A stretch of DNA of 64,000 nt from CAJCIW01 sp963833965 (GTDB lineage: Bacteria; Chlamydiota; Chlamydiia; Chlamydiales; Rhabdochlamydiaceae): NCBI GenBank assembly GCA_963833965.1, contig CAWHZZ010000003.1, positions 1 through 64,000 on the forward strand, in the 5' to 3' direction. A program made the position numbers and the translations under genes. Of this stretch, positions 1 to 7,582 are shown in pieces (positions within the stretch are counted from its first letter, which is position 1; the number at the start of each line of letters is the position of its first letter). Under the pieces are notes generated by a model, which saw only the letters and a list, made by a program, of their open reading frames with translations, ran no database searches and was not told where the DNA came from.

Positions 1-34
1 ACACAACATAATTTTACCTCATTCCCTATTTCTG
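1..34 (+). repeat. Left terminal inverted repeat of the RIT element
   Basis: Bases 1-34 are the exact reverse complement of 4567-4600. The outer end begins ACACAACATAATTTTACCTC. Four of the five bases inside base 34 also match. The repeat ends about 25 bp before the first recombinase start codon, so the end may also contain its promoter. Confidence 0.9.
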
Positions 35-59
35 ATAATAAGAATTTAGGGGGAAGACA

Positions 60-1673
60 ATGTTTGAAAAGATCATTAAGCGTTCTTATTACAGGCAAAA
101 ACATCTTGAGGCACCATTATTGGATGAAAGGATCGAGTATATCCAATTTTGGGCTAATAAAGGCAGATCTTTAAACACCCTGCATGGAATCGCGATCTAT
201 CTCCTCAGAATTGTAGAATTTCTCCGCCTGAAATCTCGCAGAAGAATAAAGCTGAAGGAAATTGAAAAGGCTGCAAATGCCTGGGGTGCCTATCAATATA
301 ACCATCCGCAAAAAAGAGGGAAATTTTCTAAATGTGGAAAAGAGCGTTTTACCTGGTACGCTATAGATTGGCTCAAGAGATTGGGGTGGTTAGAGCCTCT
401 CCCTGAAGATCGAATCCCTCTTTTTACTCGGATCTTTGAAAGGCGTCATGCTTTGCGGCGGCATACCAATGCGCCGTTCCTGAAAGAACGGCTCATGTAT
501 CTACAGAAATGGGCTGATGATGGAGCTACTCTGAACACGCTTCGTTCCATCTCTCATTATCTCTTGGCAGTTATAGACTTCCTCAAATTAGATGAAAAAG
601 ATGGCGTAACCTCTAAAGACATCCAAAAGGCTGCGGAAAAATGGGCTAAGCGTACAACCGGCCATATTTATATGAAAAGAGACTTCTCCAAAATTTCTGA
701 GAGACGTTTTAAAAGCATTGCCACCAATTGGCTAGATATGATGGGAAAGTTAAGACGTCCCAAAGAAAAGACAGATCCATATTCCGAGCTCATTACGCAA
801 TACATTGACTACATGCGCAAAGAAAGAGGACTTTCTGAAGAGACTATCTATTCCCGCGTCTGTGTCTTAAAAGACTTCTTTAAATCTAGTGAAAAAGGCA
901 TTTCCTTACAGCAAATGACCCCATTGAATATTGATAATGTGCTCAAGAAAAAATACCTTGAAGGTCAGAGTAGACGCTCTATTCAAACATATGCGTCAAC
1001 TTTGAGAACATTTTTTACCTTTGCCGAAGGAAAAAATTGGTGCCAAGCAAGATTAGCCCAATCGATTAAAACATCTCGAGTATATAGACATGAGTCCTTG
1101 CCACAAGGCCCTTCGTGGGATGACGTTCAAAAACTCCTAGCAACTACCGAGGGAGATCACCCTACAAATATTCGCGATCGAGCGATCCTTCTGTTGCTTG
1201 CAGTTTATGGCCTCCGTTGTGGAGAGGTAACACAGCTATGTCTAGAAGATCTTGATTGGGAAAATGAACTACTTTACATCCGGAGAACTAAAACTTTAAA
1301 GTCTCAGACATTTCCCTTTTCACAAACGGTAGGCAACGCCATTTTACTTTACCTTCAAAAGGTAAGGCCAAACAAATGCTCTTGTAGAGAGGTGTTTATC
1401 GCTCGGCGAGCCCCTTATCGACCCCTCACGTCTTCTGCCATTTTTCAGATAGTTTCCAAACGTTTAAAGCCTTTGGAGCTAAATCTTAAACATCATGGTC
1501 CTCATGCGTTGCGCCATGCCTGTGCCACACGATTGATCAATGAGGGCATTTCTTTGAAAGAAATCAGTGATCACCTGGGCCATCGTTCTATGGAAAGTTC
1601 ACGCATCTATGCCAAGGTTAATCTCAGCCAGCTACGTAAAGTGGCTGATTTTGAAATAGGTGACCTGCTATGA
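60..1673 (+). CDS. Tyrosine recombinase, first of trio (RitA-like), with duplicated N-terminal domain
   Basis: A site-specific tyrosine recombinase of 537 residues. The C-terminal half (about 345-530) is a phage-integrase catalytic domain with visible catalytic residues: R386 in YGLRCGEV, H482 and R485 in HALRH, H508 in HLGHRS and nucleophile Y517 in SRIYAKV; the beta-hairpin lysine is probably in RRTKTLKSQ. Residues about 245-330 form the SAM-like core-binding domain. Unusually, residues about 9-118 and 127-235 are two divergent copies of one ~110-residue module (shared pattern ERxxYxQxWAxxGxxLNTL). It starts at ATG 60 with a GGGGGAAG Shine-Dalgarno and its stop overlaps the start of the second recombinase by 4 bp, implying translational coupling. 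This is the only intact member of the trio. Confidence 0.9.
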   Translation: MFEKIIKRSYYRQKHLEAPLLDERIEYIQFWANKGRSLNTLHGIAIYLLRIVEFLRLKSRRRIKLKEIEKAANAWGAYQYNHPQKRGKFSKCGKERFTWYAIDWLKRLGWLEPLPEDRIPLFTRIFERRHALRRHTNAPFLKERLMYLQKWADDGATLNTLRSISHYLLAVIDFLKLDEKDGVTSKDIQKAAEKWAKRTTGHIYMKRDFSKISERRFKSIATNWLDMMGKLRRPKEKTDPYSELITQYIDYMRKERGLSEETIYSRVCVLKDFFKSSEKGISLQQMTPLNIDNVLKKKYLEGQSRRSIQTYASTLRTFFTFAEGKNWCQARLAQSIKTSRVYRHESLPQGPSWDDVQKLLATTEGDHPTNIRDRAILLLLAVYGLRCGEVTQLCLEDLDWENELLYIRRTKTLKSQTFPFSQTVGNAILLYLQKVRPNKCSCREVFIARRAPYRPLTSSAIFQIVSKRLKPLELNLKHHGPHALRHACATRLINEGISLKEISDHLGHRSMESSRIYAKVNLSQLRKVADFEIGDLL

Positions 1674-2613
1674 AAATTAATGATTTGATTATTAGCTACA
1701 TCGAATACAGGCAATCGCTAGGAGAAAAATTTCGAACCAACAGCACTTATTTGAAGGCTTTTTCGAGAGCTGTAGGATTGCAAAAGGAGGTAAAAACCGT
1801 CTCTTCAGAAGAAATTTCATGTTTCCTTTATGGTGCAGGGCCAGTTACTTCTGCATGGTTTGCGAAATACACGGCATTGGCCGGCTTCTATCAATACGCT
1901 GTAAGCCGAGGATTGCTTGATCGTTCGCCCATGCCCATGGATATGCCTAAAAGGCCTCCCGCTTTCCTTCCTTATATCTACACACGAACCGAACTCAAAC
2001 TATTGTTCGATACAGCTCTTACTTATCAGAAAAATAGAAGTCATATTCAACCCTATATGATACGCATGTTACTCCTAATCCTCTACAGCACAGGATTGCG
2101 GTTGAATGAAGCTCTTTCATTGACAATGAAAAATGTCAATCTTTCAGAATTGATGATTACGGTGGAGCAAACCAAATTTTACAAAAGTCGTCTTGTACCA
2201 TTTAGCAGTCAGCTAGCCAAAGAGATTGAAGCCTATCTTAAATGGAGGAAAAAGAGGAATTCCCCCGAGATCCAGCCACCCCCTTTTTCTATGGACGAGA
2301 TAACAAATCTCTCAATAGTGCTACGGTCGAAGATGTTTTTTTGAGGATTGCGTAAAAAGCAGGAGTCCAAAGAACCGATAATGCCAGATATCAACCCCGC
2401 TTACACGATCTCAGACATACTTTCGCTGTTCATCGTCTTATGAGTTGGTATCAAGAAAATGCCAATGTTCAACAACTCTTGCCGACTTTATCTGTTTACA
2501 TGGGACACACCTATCTGTCGGCGACTTCAGTGTATTTAACAATGACAAAAGATCTTCTGCAAGAAGCTGGCAGGAGGTTTGAAAACTATGCTAGGAGGAA
2601 CAATAATGGATAA
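1670..2613 (+). pseudogene. Tyrosine recombinase, second of trio (RitB-like), frameshifted and with an internal stop
   Basis: The frame from ATG 1670 encodes the N-terminal core-binding region and the start of the catalytic domain (arginine box YSTGLRLNEALSL) and then ends at 2344. The rest of the gene is in the -1 frame: LHDLRHTF (the HxxR box) is encoded near 2400 and YMGHTYLSAT near 2500, with the tyrosine in TSVYLTM, ending in a stop at 2611-2613. The frames meet around the C5T5 run at 2279-2288, consistent with loss of one base. A second lesion, TAA at 2353-2355, lies in the downstream frame. Two independent lesions argue for a dead gene rather than programmed frameshifting. The intact ancestor would be about 314 residues. 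The remnant overlaps the start of the third recombinase (ATGGATAA). Confidence 0.85.
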
Positions 2614-3611
2614 ACCTAATTTTCTGAGCCCGTGGATGAAGCGGTTTTTATTGGAGTATTTGATCAATGTCAAAAACCTTTCTTCCAATACGCAGCAAAG
2701 CTATCGGGATACATTTCGTCTCTATCTTCCTGTCATAGCCAAGAAAGCACGCAAGTCAGTTGACCAATTAGTCTTCGAAGATCTATCAGCAGAAAGCGTA
2801 AAAGACTTTTTGGAGCATGTAGAAGCAAAACGCAAGTGCAGCCTTTCTACACGCAACCAACGCTTAGCTGCTATCCACGCTTTCGCTCATTTTGTAGGCA
2901 TTAATAGTCCTCAGCATATCGAATGGTGCCGACAAATCCGTTTGATCCCGTTCAAAAAATCATCTCGCGCTATGATCACCTACCTCGATAAAAATGAGAT
3001 GGATGCGACTATTGAATGCTCCGGATCGGACATCGGAGCAAGGAAGACGAGACTACGCCATTCTTCTATTCTTGTATAATACCGGTTCCCGCGCAGATGA
3101 GGCTGCTCAGCTGAAGATCAGGGATCTTGACATTGCTTATAAGAAGGGTTTTTCCATAGTCTTGATTCGAGGAAAGGGTGATAAATTGCGCCGTTGTCCT
3201 TTATGGCAAGATACAGTCAATGAACTTCTCCCTCTAATAGAGGGGCGGGAACAAAATGAGCATGTATTTTTAAATCGTCGAAAAGAGCCCATTACACGTT
3301 TTGGGATTCACACACTTGTCAAAAGGCATTTGAAGAGTCTTATGAATGAATTTCCTTCTTTAGAAAAGAAGAGAGTAAGTCCTCACACAATTCGCCACAC
3401 GACTGCGACCCATCTACTTCATGCAGGGGTTGATATCAACACAATCCGAGCCTGGTTGGGGCATGTTTCCATCAATACAACGAACATCTACGTCGAAGTG
3501 GACCTCGAGATGAAGGCAAAGGCTCTGGCATGTTGTGAAGTAGTTGATAAGAAGAGCAAAAAGAGATGGAAGGATGATAAAAACTTAATGAATTTTTTGG
3601 ATTCTCTGTGA
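2606..3611 (+). pseudogene. Tyrosine recombinase, third of trio (RitC-like), single frameshift
   Basis: Best start is ATG 2606, preceded by AGGAGG. The first frame gives the SAM-like core-binding domain (LSSNTQQSYRDTFRLYL) and stops at 3079 after nonsense residues. From about 3009 the homologous protein continues in the +1 frame (LLNAPDRTSEQGRRDYAILL) with the full catalytic set: R in NTGSRADEA, HTIRHT, WLGHVS and Y in TNIYVEV. Removing one extra A near 3008 restores a continuous ~335-residue recombinase, so this is a recent one-base insertion. The frame could be rescued by strand slippage but there is no long homopolymer at the site. It is the last gene of the trio, followed by cargo. Confidence 0.85.
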
Positions 3612-3657
3612 TATATTATCGTTCTAGCAAGAAAGAAGAAAGGAAAATCAAAATCGA

Positions 3658-3975
3658 ATGAAGGACAAGAAGATGTTTGTGATTATTGTGAAGTATATCA
3701 AGCCTCTTGAACAGGTTGATGAGTTAGTTCCAGCTCACGTCAAATTTTTAGAAGATTGTTATGAGAGATCTGAATTTATCTGCTGGGGTCGTCAAAATCC
3801 TAGAGTGGGAGGAATTATCTTAGCTGATGTTAATTCTTTGGAACACGTTTGGGCACTAATAAAAAAGGACCCATTTTTTGTTCATCAAGTTGCTGAATTT
3901 GAAGTCATTGAATTTATCCCATCGAGCCCAACACATAAGTCCCATGAAAATTTATGCTTCAAGTTACTGAACTAA
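3658..3975 (+). CDS. YCII-related domain protein (RIT cargo)
   Basis: A small protein of 105 residues (100 if translation begins at ATG 3673, which has AAGGA at good spacing). It matches the YciI/YCII pattern of a dimeric alpha-beta barrel: an N-terminal strand FVIIVKYIKP, a conserved histidine in PAHVKFLED, and an acidic residue in IILADVNSLEH near the putative active site, ending with FEVIEFIP. Members are usually small enzymes or enzyme-associated domains of unclear substrate. It lies inside the RIT inverted repeats, 46 bp after the third recombinase, and overlaps the convergent acetyltransferase gene by 12 bp. No specific role can be inferred; it is cargo of the element. Confidence 0.75.
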   Translation: MKDKKMFVIIVKYIKPLEQVDELVPAHVKFLEDCYERSEFICWGRQNPRVGGIILADVNSLEHVWALIKKDPFFVHQVAEFEVIEFIPSSPTHKSHENLCFKLLN

Positions 3976-4461
3976 CTTTGTCATTTTTTGATGAGGAATA
4001 TTGTTTTTATAAGTAACTTCTCCAGAAATTTGATAACCATTTTTTAGGTAAAATGGAATTGTTTCAAGTCTTGAATAACAGTAAATTATCCTAAAGAAAT
4101 GATCCTTTGCGTATTCTTCGCAGTATTTTAAAAGCGAGGATCCTATGCCTTGACGTTGCACTTCAGTCTTAACAACAACTCTTTGCATTTTAACAAAGTC
4201 GTTTTCTGGGACGAGTACGGCAGACGCACATAACTCTTCCTTTAAATAGCCAGCTATATGAATAAAATTAACTTCTTCTTTCTGGCAAACGAATTCCTCT
4301 GGTTTTTGGAGAATTTCTTTGCGCAAAACAATAGCCATTTTATACTCGAAACTATCGTATGGGATAGTTTTAAATAAAAGATCCGATCTCATGTCAAACT
4401 CATTCCCATCCAGTCTTGATAAAGCGCATACAACAATTAAATAATATAGGATTCTCTTCAT
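3964..4461 (-). CDS. GNAT-family N-acetyltransferase (RIT cargo)
   Basis: About 165 residues. The acetyl-CoA binding motif A is visible as VVVKTEVQRQGIGSSLLKYC, followed by FYLKNGYQ typical of the GNAT C-terminal end. ATG 4461 is preferred because AAGGGAG precedes it; an upstream ATG exists at 4482. From 4461 the protein starts MKRILYYLIVVCALSRLDG, which could be a signal peptide and is unusual for this normally cytosolic family. The substrate is unknown. The gene is convergent with the YCII gene and lies just inside the right RIT inverted repeat, so it should travel with the element. Confidence 0.8.
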   Translation of the reverse strand: MKRILYYLIVVCALSRLDGNEFDMRSDLLFKTIPYDSFEYKMAIVLRKEILQKPEEFVCQKEEVNFIHIAGYLKEELCASAVLVPENDFVKMQRVVVKTEVQRQGIGSSLLKYCEEYAKDHFFRIIYCYSRLETIPFYLKNGYQISGEVTYKNNIPHQKMTKLVQ

Positions 4462-4566
4462 GCAAGCTCCCTTCAAAATCATCTTGAGATAGAAATTTTG
4501 AGATAAGCATAGTAAAAATGAAAAAAATCTGCTACCTGAAACAGCCTATCCTCTGGAAAACATTAA

Positions 4567-4600
4567 CAGAAATAGGGAATGAGGTAAAATTATGTTGTGT
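4567..4600 (-). repeat. Right terminal inverted repeat of the RIT element
   Basis: This is the perfect 34-bp reverse complement of bases 1-34 and ends in TTATGTTGTGT. Beyond it the sequence changes to non-element DNA (AGAAACGGG) that leads into the DUF1016 remnant. Confidence 0.9.
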
Positions 4601-4631
4601 AGAAACGGGATTTTTTTGAGAATTTAGTTGT

Positions 4632-4988
4632 ATGGGAAGAAAGGAACGCCACATAAATCGCTACGCAACATATGAGCTCAAGGCTACAGACTTTAAGCCG
4701 GAATTCGCCGGCAAGATGAACTTTTATCTCACTGCCGTGGATGAAACGTTGAAGCACGAAACGGACAATCCCACAATTGGGTTACTCATTTGTAAAAGAA
4801 AGAATGATTTCATCGCTGAGTATGCACTGCGGGATATTAGAAAACCCATGGGTGTGATGGGGTACGAAATAGAGGTTTTTGAAGAGCTGCCAAAAAAACT
4901 CCGAGACAAGTTGCCTACAGTGACTGAAATCGAGCATGAACTGAACAAGCTGTCTAAGGTCAAAAAAAGAAAGACCAAAAAGAAATAG
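4632..4988 (+). pseudogene. C-terminal remnant of a DUF1016 / YhcG-type PDDEXK nuclease-family protein
   Basis: 118 residues that correspond only to the C-terminal part of DUF1016 (YhcG) proteins, which are normally about 340 residues: ELKATDFKPEFAGKMNFYL, then TDNPTIGLLICKRKND and AEYALRDIRKPMGV, then LPTVTEIEHEL. The ELK and the preceding strand belong to the PDDEXK-like core, but the N-terminal domain and most of the nuclease core are missing. The first ~10 residues (MGRKERHIN) do not look native. The RIT right end lies 31 bp upstream, so the likely history is truncation by insertion of that element. There is a lysine-rich tail. Probably not functional. Confidence 0.75.
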
Positions 4989-5047
4989 CAATTTTGTAAA
5001 TTTGAATAGAAATACCCAAAAATTGTCACAAGAAAAAATCTTAAAAT

Positions 5048-5299
5048 ATGGAAAAGGTCTCAAACATCCCGCAGTACTCCGCCCTGATAAATAAAATTCG
5101 TTCTTTAATGGCTGAACGCATAAAGCCACTTCTCGTTGCTCTAGATGGGCGCAGTGGAGTTGGAAAGTCGACTATGGCTCAAGCTATTGCCCAAGAAGTG
5201 GGAGGAATCGTTGTAAATGGGGATGACTTTTTTGCTGATGGCCCAGATTGTGAATGGGATGTGCGAACTGCTGAAGCTAAAGTGGCTGATTGTATATAG
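5048..5299 (+). pseudogene. Uridine-kinase-like P-loop protein, N-terminal fragment interrupted by IS630
   Basis: The 83-residue reading frame begins like small cytosolic uridine-kinase-like P-loop NTPases: PLLVALDGRSGVGKSTMAQA (Walker A) followed by GGIVVNGDDFFADGPDCEWD. Family members are about 180-200 residues, and this one stops right where the terminal inverted repeat of the IS630 element starts (5293). The distal half of the gene was not recognised beyond the element (after 6411), so a deletion probably accompanied or followed the insertion. Non-functional fragment. Confidence 0.7.
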
Positions 5300-6411
5300 T
5301 AGTTCCACTGGAAAGTTGTGAATAAAATGTTAACTTGGTGTATCTTATACCACATGTTCAAAATTTCTGCGGCCCAAAAAGTTCATCTAGAGTCTAAACT
5401 CACAAAGGCTCGCGAAGCCTCTGAGCGTAACAGGCTTTGCGTAGTTTTAGGACATGATGAGGGTCTTTCGATTGATGAGCTTGCGAAGGCACTTCGGTTA
5501 AGCCACGCCACCGTTTGCAATTACCTCAAGGACTATGAGTCAGGACAAAAGACTGACCATGATCCAAAAGGTGGTGGCCGCCTAAAGTTATCTCAAGAGC
5601 AATCGGGCTTTCTTCTCAGACATTTGTCAGAGACAACCTACCTCAAAGTGAAGCAAATTCGTGCTTATGTAGAAAAGCAGTACGGCATTACCTACTCGAG
5701 AAGTGGAATGACTGCTTGGTTGCAAGAACACGGTTTTGTTTATAAACGCCCTAAGAAAGTTCCTGGTAAATTAGATCCACAAAAGCAAGCGGCATTCATT
5801 ACAGAATATGAAACTTTAAAGGCAAACCTACAGCCAAATGAAGAGATTTATTTTGTCGATGCAGTGCACCCGGAACACCAATCACAGGCTGTGTGTGGGT
5901 GGATAAAAAAGGGGGTTCAAAAGACGCTGCAATCTACTGGGAAGCAGTTGAGGTTACACCTTGCAGGTGCCGTCTGCCTGACAGGAATGAAATTCTTCAC
6001 ACAAGAATATGAAACAGTAGACGCTGATGCAATGCTTGATTTCTTTAAAAATTTAGAAACCTCATCAAACGCATCGACAATCTATGTGATTTTGGATAAT
6101 GCGAGATCGAATAAAAATAAAAAACTCGAAGAGTTTTTGCAAACATCTAAAATAAAAGTGCGTTATTTACCGCCCTATTCGCCTAATTTAAACCCAATAG
6201 AGCGGCTGTGGAAAATAATGCGGGAAACGAAGCTATACAACCGATACTTCGAATCATCAGTAGATTTTTTTCGAGAAGTTAGGAGTTTTTTTAAAGACGA
6301 TATACCGAGAATGGCCCAAATGTGGGCCTCTCGAATTAATGATAAATTTGAGACAGTAAAGCTTGATCCCATTAGGCTTCCTGTCTAACTTTCAACTGGC
6401 ACTGCTATATA
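5293..6411 (+). mobile_element. IS630-family insertion sequence (Tc1/mariner superfamily)
   Basis: About 1.12 kb with one transposase gene and imperfect ~25-bp terminal inverted repeats. The left end reads TATATAGTAGTTCCACTGG and the reverse complement of the right end reads TATATAGCAGTGCCAGTTG, both continuing into GAAAGTT. Both ends are flanked by TA, the expected target for this family. The transposase frame is intact, so the element may be active. Its ends resemble those of the 186-bp MITE found at 34.8 kb and 43.5 kb, which it could mobilise. Confidence 0.85.
5354..6388 (+). CDS. IS630-family transposase, apparently intact
   Basis: About 344 residues from ATG 5354; an upstream ATG at 5318 lies inside the terminal repeat region. 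The N-terminus has paired helix-turn-helix segments (LSIDELAKALRLSHATVCNY, then a second domain ending in a winged-helix YSRSGMTAWLQEHGF). The C-terminal DDE catalytic core shows D in IYFVDAVHPEH, D in VILDNARSNK and E in YSPNLNPIERLWK. This is the enzyme that cuts and pastes the element at TA dinucleotides. The frame is complete, in contrast to the decayed genes around it. Confidence 0.9.
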   Translation: MFKISAAQKVHLESKLTKAREASERNRLCVVLGHDEGLSIDELAKALRLSHATVCNYLKDYESGQKTDHDPKGGGRLKLSQEQSGFLLRHLSETTYLKVKQIRAYVEKQYGITYSRSGMTAWLQEHGFVYKRPKKVPGKLDPQKQAAFITEYETLKANLQPNEEIYFVDAVHPEHQSQAVCGWIKKGVQKTLQSTGKQLRLHLAGAVCLTGMKFFTQEYETVDADAMLDFFKNLETSSNASTIYVILDNARSNKNKKLEEFLQTSKIKVRYLPPYSPNLNPIERLWKIMRETKLYNRYFESSVDFFREVRSFFKDDIPRMAQMWASRINDKFETVKLDPIRLPV

Positions 6412-6483
6412 CCAGAATCAGTTCGAGCTGGGCTTGCTACACTGAATTTCTCTCACAAAGTATGAATTGTAGTTCTTGAAAAT

Positions 6484-6810
6484 TTAGACGCTGCAATGAA
6501 TCAACTTAGCGACCGTTTTTATCGTGGGATTCTTGCATTTCAAACTTGAATAGAGCGTTGAGCGAGGCATTTTCGCTTCTTTGGCAAAGTGAACTTTATT
6601 CAGGGCGCTGAGGTGAGCGGAGATAACCTCCATTGCACCTTCTGGATCATTTTCTTTTAAACATTCCCAAAAAGCTTGAGCAATAAGTTTTTCATCTAAG
6701 AGGGTTTTAAAAGGGTCGTGCTTGGAAAGCTTAACACCCCTTTTAAGGCGAAGCTTCGGTGTATTTTCCGAGGATTTTTTTCGCCTGAGTAATGTCTTTG
6801 CTTTGGCCAT
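6484..6810 (-). CDS. Type II antitoxin, COG3636-like addiction-module antidote
   Basis: 108 residues. After a basic N-terminal stretch (RRKKSSENTPKLRLKRG), residues about 31-106 match the addiction-module antidote pattern: DPFKTLLDEKLIAQAFWECL, then ENDPEGAMEVISAHL, then an HTH of the form FAKEAKMPRSTLYSSLKCKN ending in a short helix. Such proteins bind and neutralise a ParE/RelE-fold toxin and repress the operon. The gene overlaps the upstream toxin gene by 68 bp on the same strand, so the two are co-transcribed with the toxin first, as in HigBA-type arrangements. The C-terminus is slightly shorter than usual. Confidence 0.75.
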   Translation of the reverse strand: MAKAKTLLRRKKSSENTPKLRLKRGVKLSKHDPFKTLLDEKLIAQAFWECLKENDPEGAMEVISAHLSALNKVHFAKEAKMPRSTLYSSLKCKNPTIKTVAKLIHCSV

Positions 6811-7075
6811 TTTTGTTTCCTCCTAAGAGAAGTAAAATATTGTGTTCAGCGAGATATGCATAATACACACGTCTTCCGTTTGCCCACTTTAACTCCCAAA
6901 CTAGATTTGTCAAGCGTTTGCAAGTTCCAAAGTGTCCATGACAAATGATATGCATAAGACGTTCTTCTATCTGCAATCTGGATTTTAGAGGCTGCTCAGT
7001 TAGCCACTCTTCGAATTCAGGTGTCTTATGAAGTTCGTGCATCGGCAATTTGCATTCTTTTTCTTCATTGTACAA
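6743..7075 (-). CDS. RelE/ParE-superfamily toxin (COG3657-like killer protein)
   Basis: 110 residues, or 99 if translation starts at the second ATG (7042). The family pattern is clear: EFEEWLTEQPLKSRLQIEERL, a central strand LTNLVWELKWANGRRVYYAY, then ILLLLGGNKNGQSKDITQAK, matching the phage-derived Gp49-like/RelE killer family. Such toxins inhibit growth by cleaving mRNA at the ribosome or by poisoning gyrase. The long overlap (68 bp) with the antitoxin gene supports a working TA operon. No good ribosome binding site precedes either start codon. The pair lies next to the IS630 insertion in the accessory region. Confidence 0.75.
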   Translation of the reverse strand: MYNEEKECKLPMHELHKTPEFEEWLTEQPLKSRLQIEERLMHIICHGHFGTCKRLTNLVWELKWANGRRVYYAYLAEHNILLLLGGNKNGQSKDITQAKKILGKYTEASP

Positions 7076-7244
7076 TTAAATGGACATTTTGTAAAAGGTC
7101 TATTTTGACTGCCATGTGACACTGATGGGACAGCAAGAAGTCTCTAATCCCATTTTTAAACAATGGAACTCAATAACTGTTCGCAGTTTACCCATTACTT
7201 GTTAGTTGATAGGTGCTGACATGCGTTGTTGAGGGTTGGATTCA

Positions 7245-7297
7245 GACCGACTGTAAATCCCTCGTCTTCGGACTACGCTGATTCGAGTCCAGCCGCA
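7245..7297 (+). pseudogene. tRNA-Tyr-like 3' fragment, possible attachment-site scar
   Basis: The anticodon loop with GTA and the T-arm (TTCGAGTCC) are tRNA-like, with a class II variable arm between them. The anticodon stem has mismatches (ACCGA against TCCCT) and no cloverleaf with a matching acceptor can be built by eye, so it is called a fragment, not a gene. Confidence 0.35.
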
Positions 7298-7331
7298 AGT
7301 GCCTTTTGGCACTTGCGCCTGGACTCGAAGT
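7284..7331. repeat. 48-bp palindrome (22-bp stem, TTTT loop)
   Basis: The left arm TTCGAGTCCAGCCGCAAGTG(CC) pairs with the right arm GGCACTTGCGCCTGGACTCG(AA) with one mismatch. It overlaps the T-arm of the tRNA-Tyr-like fragment and lacks a following T-tract. The 12-mer CCTGGACTCGAA of the right arm recurs at 10009-10020 beside another GC-rich hairpin. Confidence 0.7.
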
Positions 7332-7370
7332 GAGGGAGCCTGCGACCGAACCGGAACGCTCTTGAAGACG

Positions 7371-7402
7371 AGCCAAATACCCAGAAGGGTATTTGGCTCG
7401 CG
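7371..7402. repeat. Perfect 14-bp stem-loop
   Basis: CGAGCCAAATACCC, loop AGAA, GGGTATTTGGCTCG. It has no T-tract, so it is not an obvious intrinsic terminator. It sits 40 bp after the 48-bp palindrome. Confidence 0.65.
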
Positions 7403-7582
7403 AAAGAGGAGCCAGCCGCCCCCATTCCCTCTATGGAAATTGTCTTAAAATCAGATCAAATTTGATCCCAAAATAAACCCCTAATGGGGTGCTCAAGGGA
7501 CAGCAAATTCCCTTTCTGGGAAAAACTCTCAGTGGTCTAAGATCGAATGCTGTTAAAATCCTCCTTTACTTTAGGCCCCTGA

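Larger units (their letters stand above)
1..4600. mobile_element. RIT-type (recombinase-in-trio) element with two cargo genes
   Basis: The segment is bounded by perfect 34-bp inverted repeats (1-34 and 4567-4600). Inside lie three consecutive tyrosine recombinase genes on the + strand with overlapping or touching junctions (60-1673, 1670-2613, 2606-3611), the hallmark of recombinase-in-trio elements and also of Tn554-like transposons. Two further genes, a YCII-like protein (+) and a GNAT acetyltransferase (-), sit between the trio and the right repeat and look like cargo. The second and third recombinases carry frameshifts, so the copy is probably unable to move by itself. The right end lies 31 bp from the remnant of a DUF1016 nuclease gene, suggesting insertion into or next to that gene. 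The left repeat begins at base 1, so the element could extend slightly beyond the window. Confidence 0.85.
7076..7582. other. Intergenic region with tRNA-Tyr-like fragment and two hairpins
   Basis: No protein gene was recognised in these 507 bp. Bases about 7245-7297 resemble the 3' half of a tRNA-Tyr: an anticodon loop ACTGTAAAT, a short variable arm with GTCTTCGGAC, and a T-arm GCTGATTCGAGTCCAGC. The 5' half and acceptor stem are not convincing. Bases 7284-7331 form a 22-bp stem with one mismatch and a TTTT loop that starts inside the T-arm, and 7371-7402 form a perfect 14-bp stem with an AGAA loop. tRNA fragments of this kind are commonly left at integration sites. Confidence 0.5.

Noticed and set aside
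2994..3079. Programmed frameshift in the third recombinase
   Set aside because: There is no slippery run or stimulatory structure at the join, and a neighbouring gene of the same trio is also broken, so decay is simpler.
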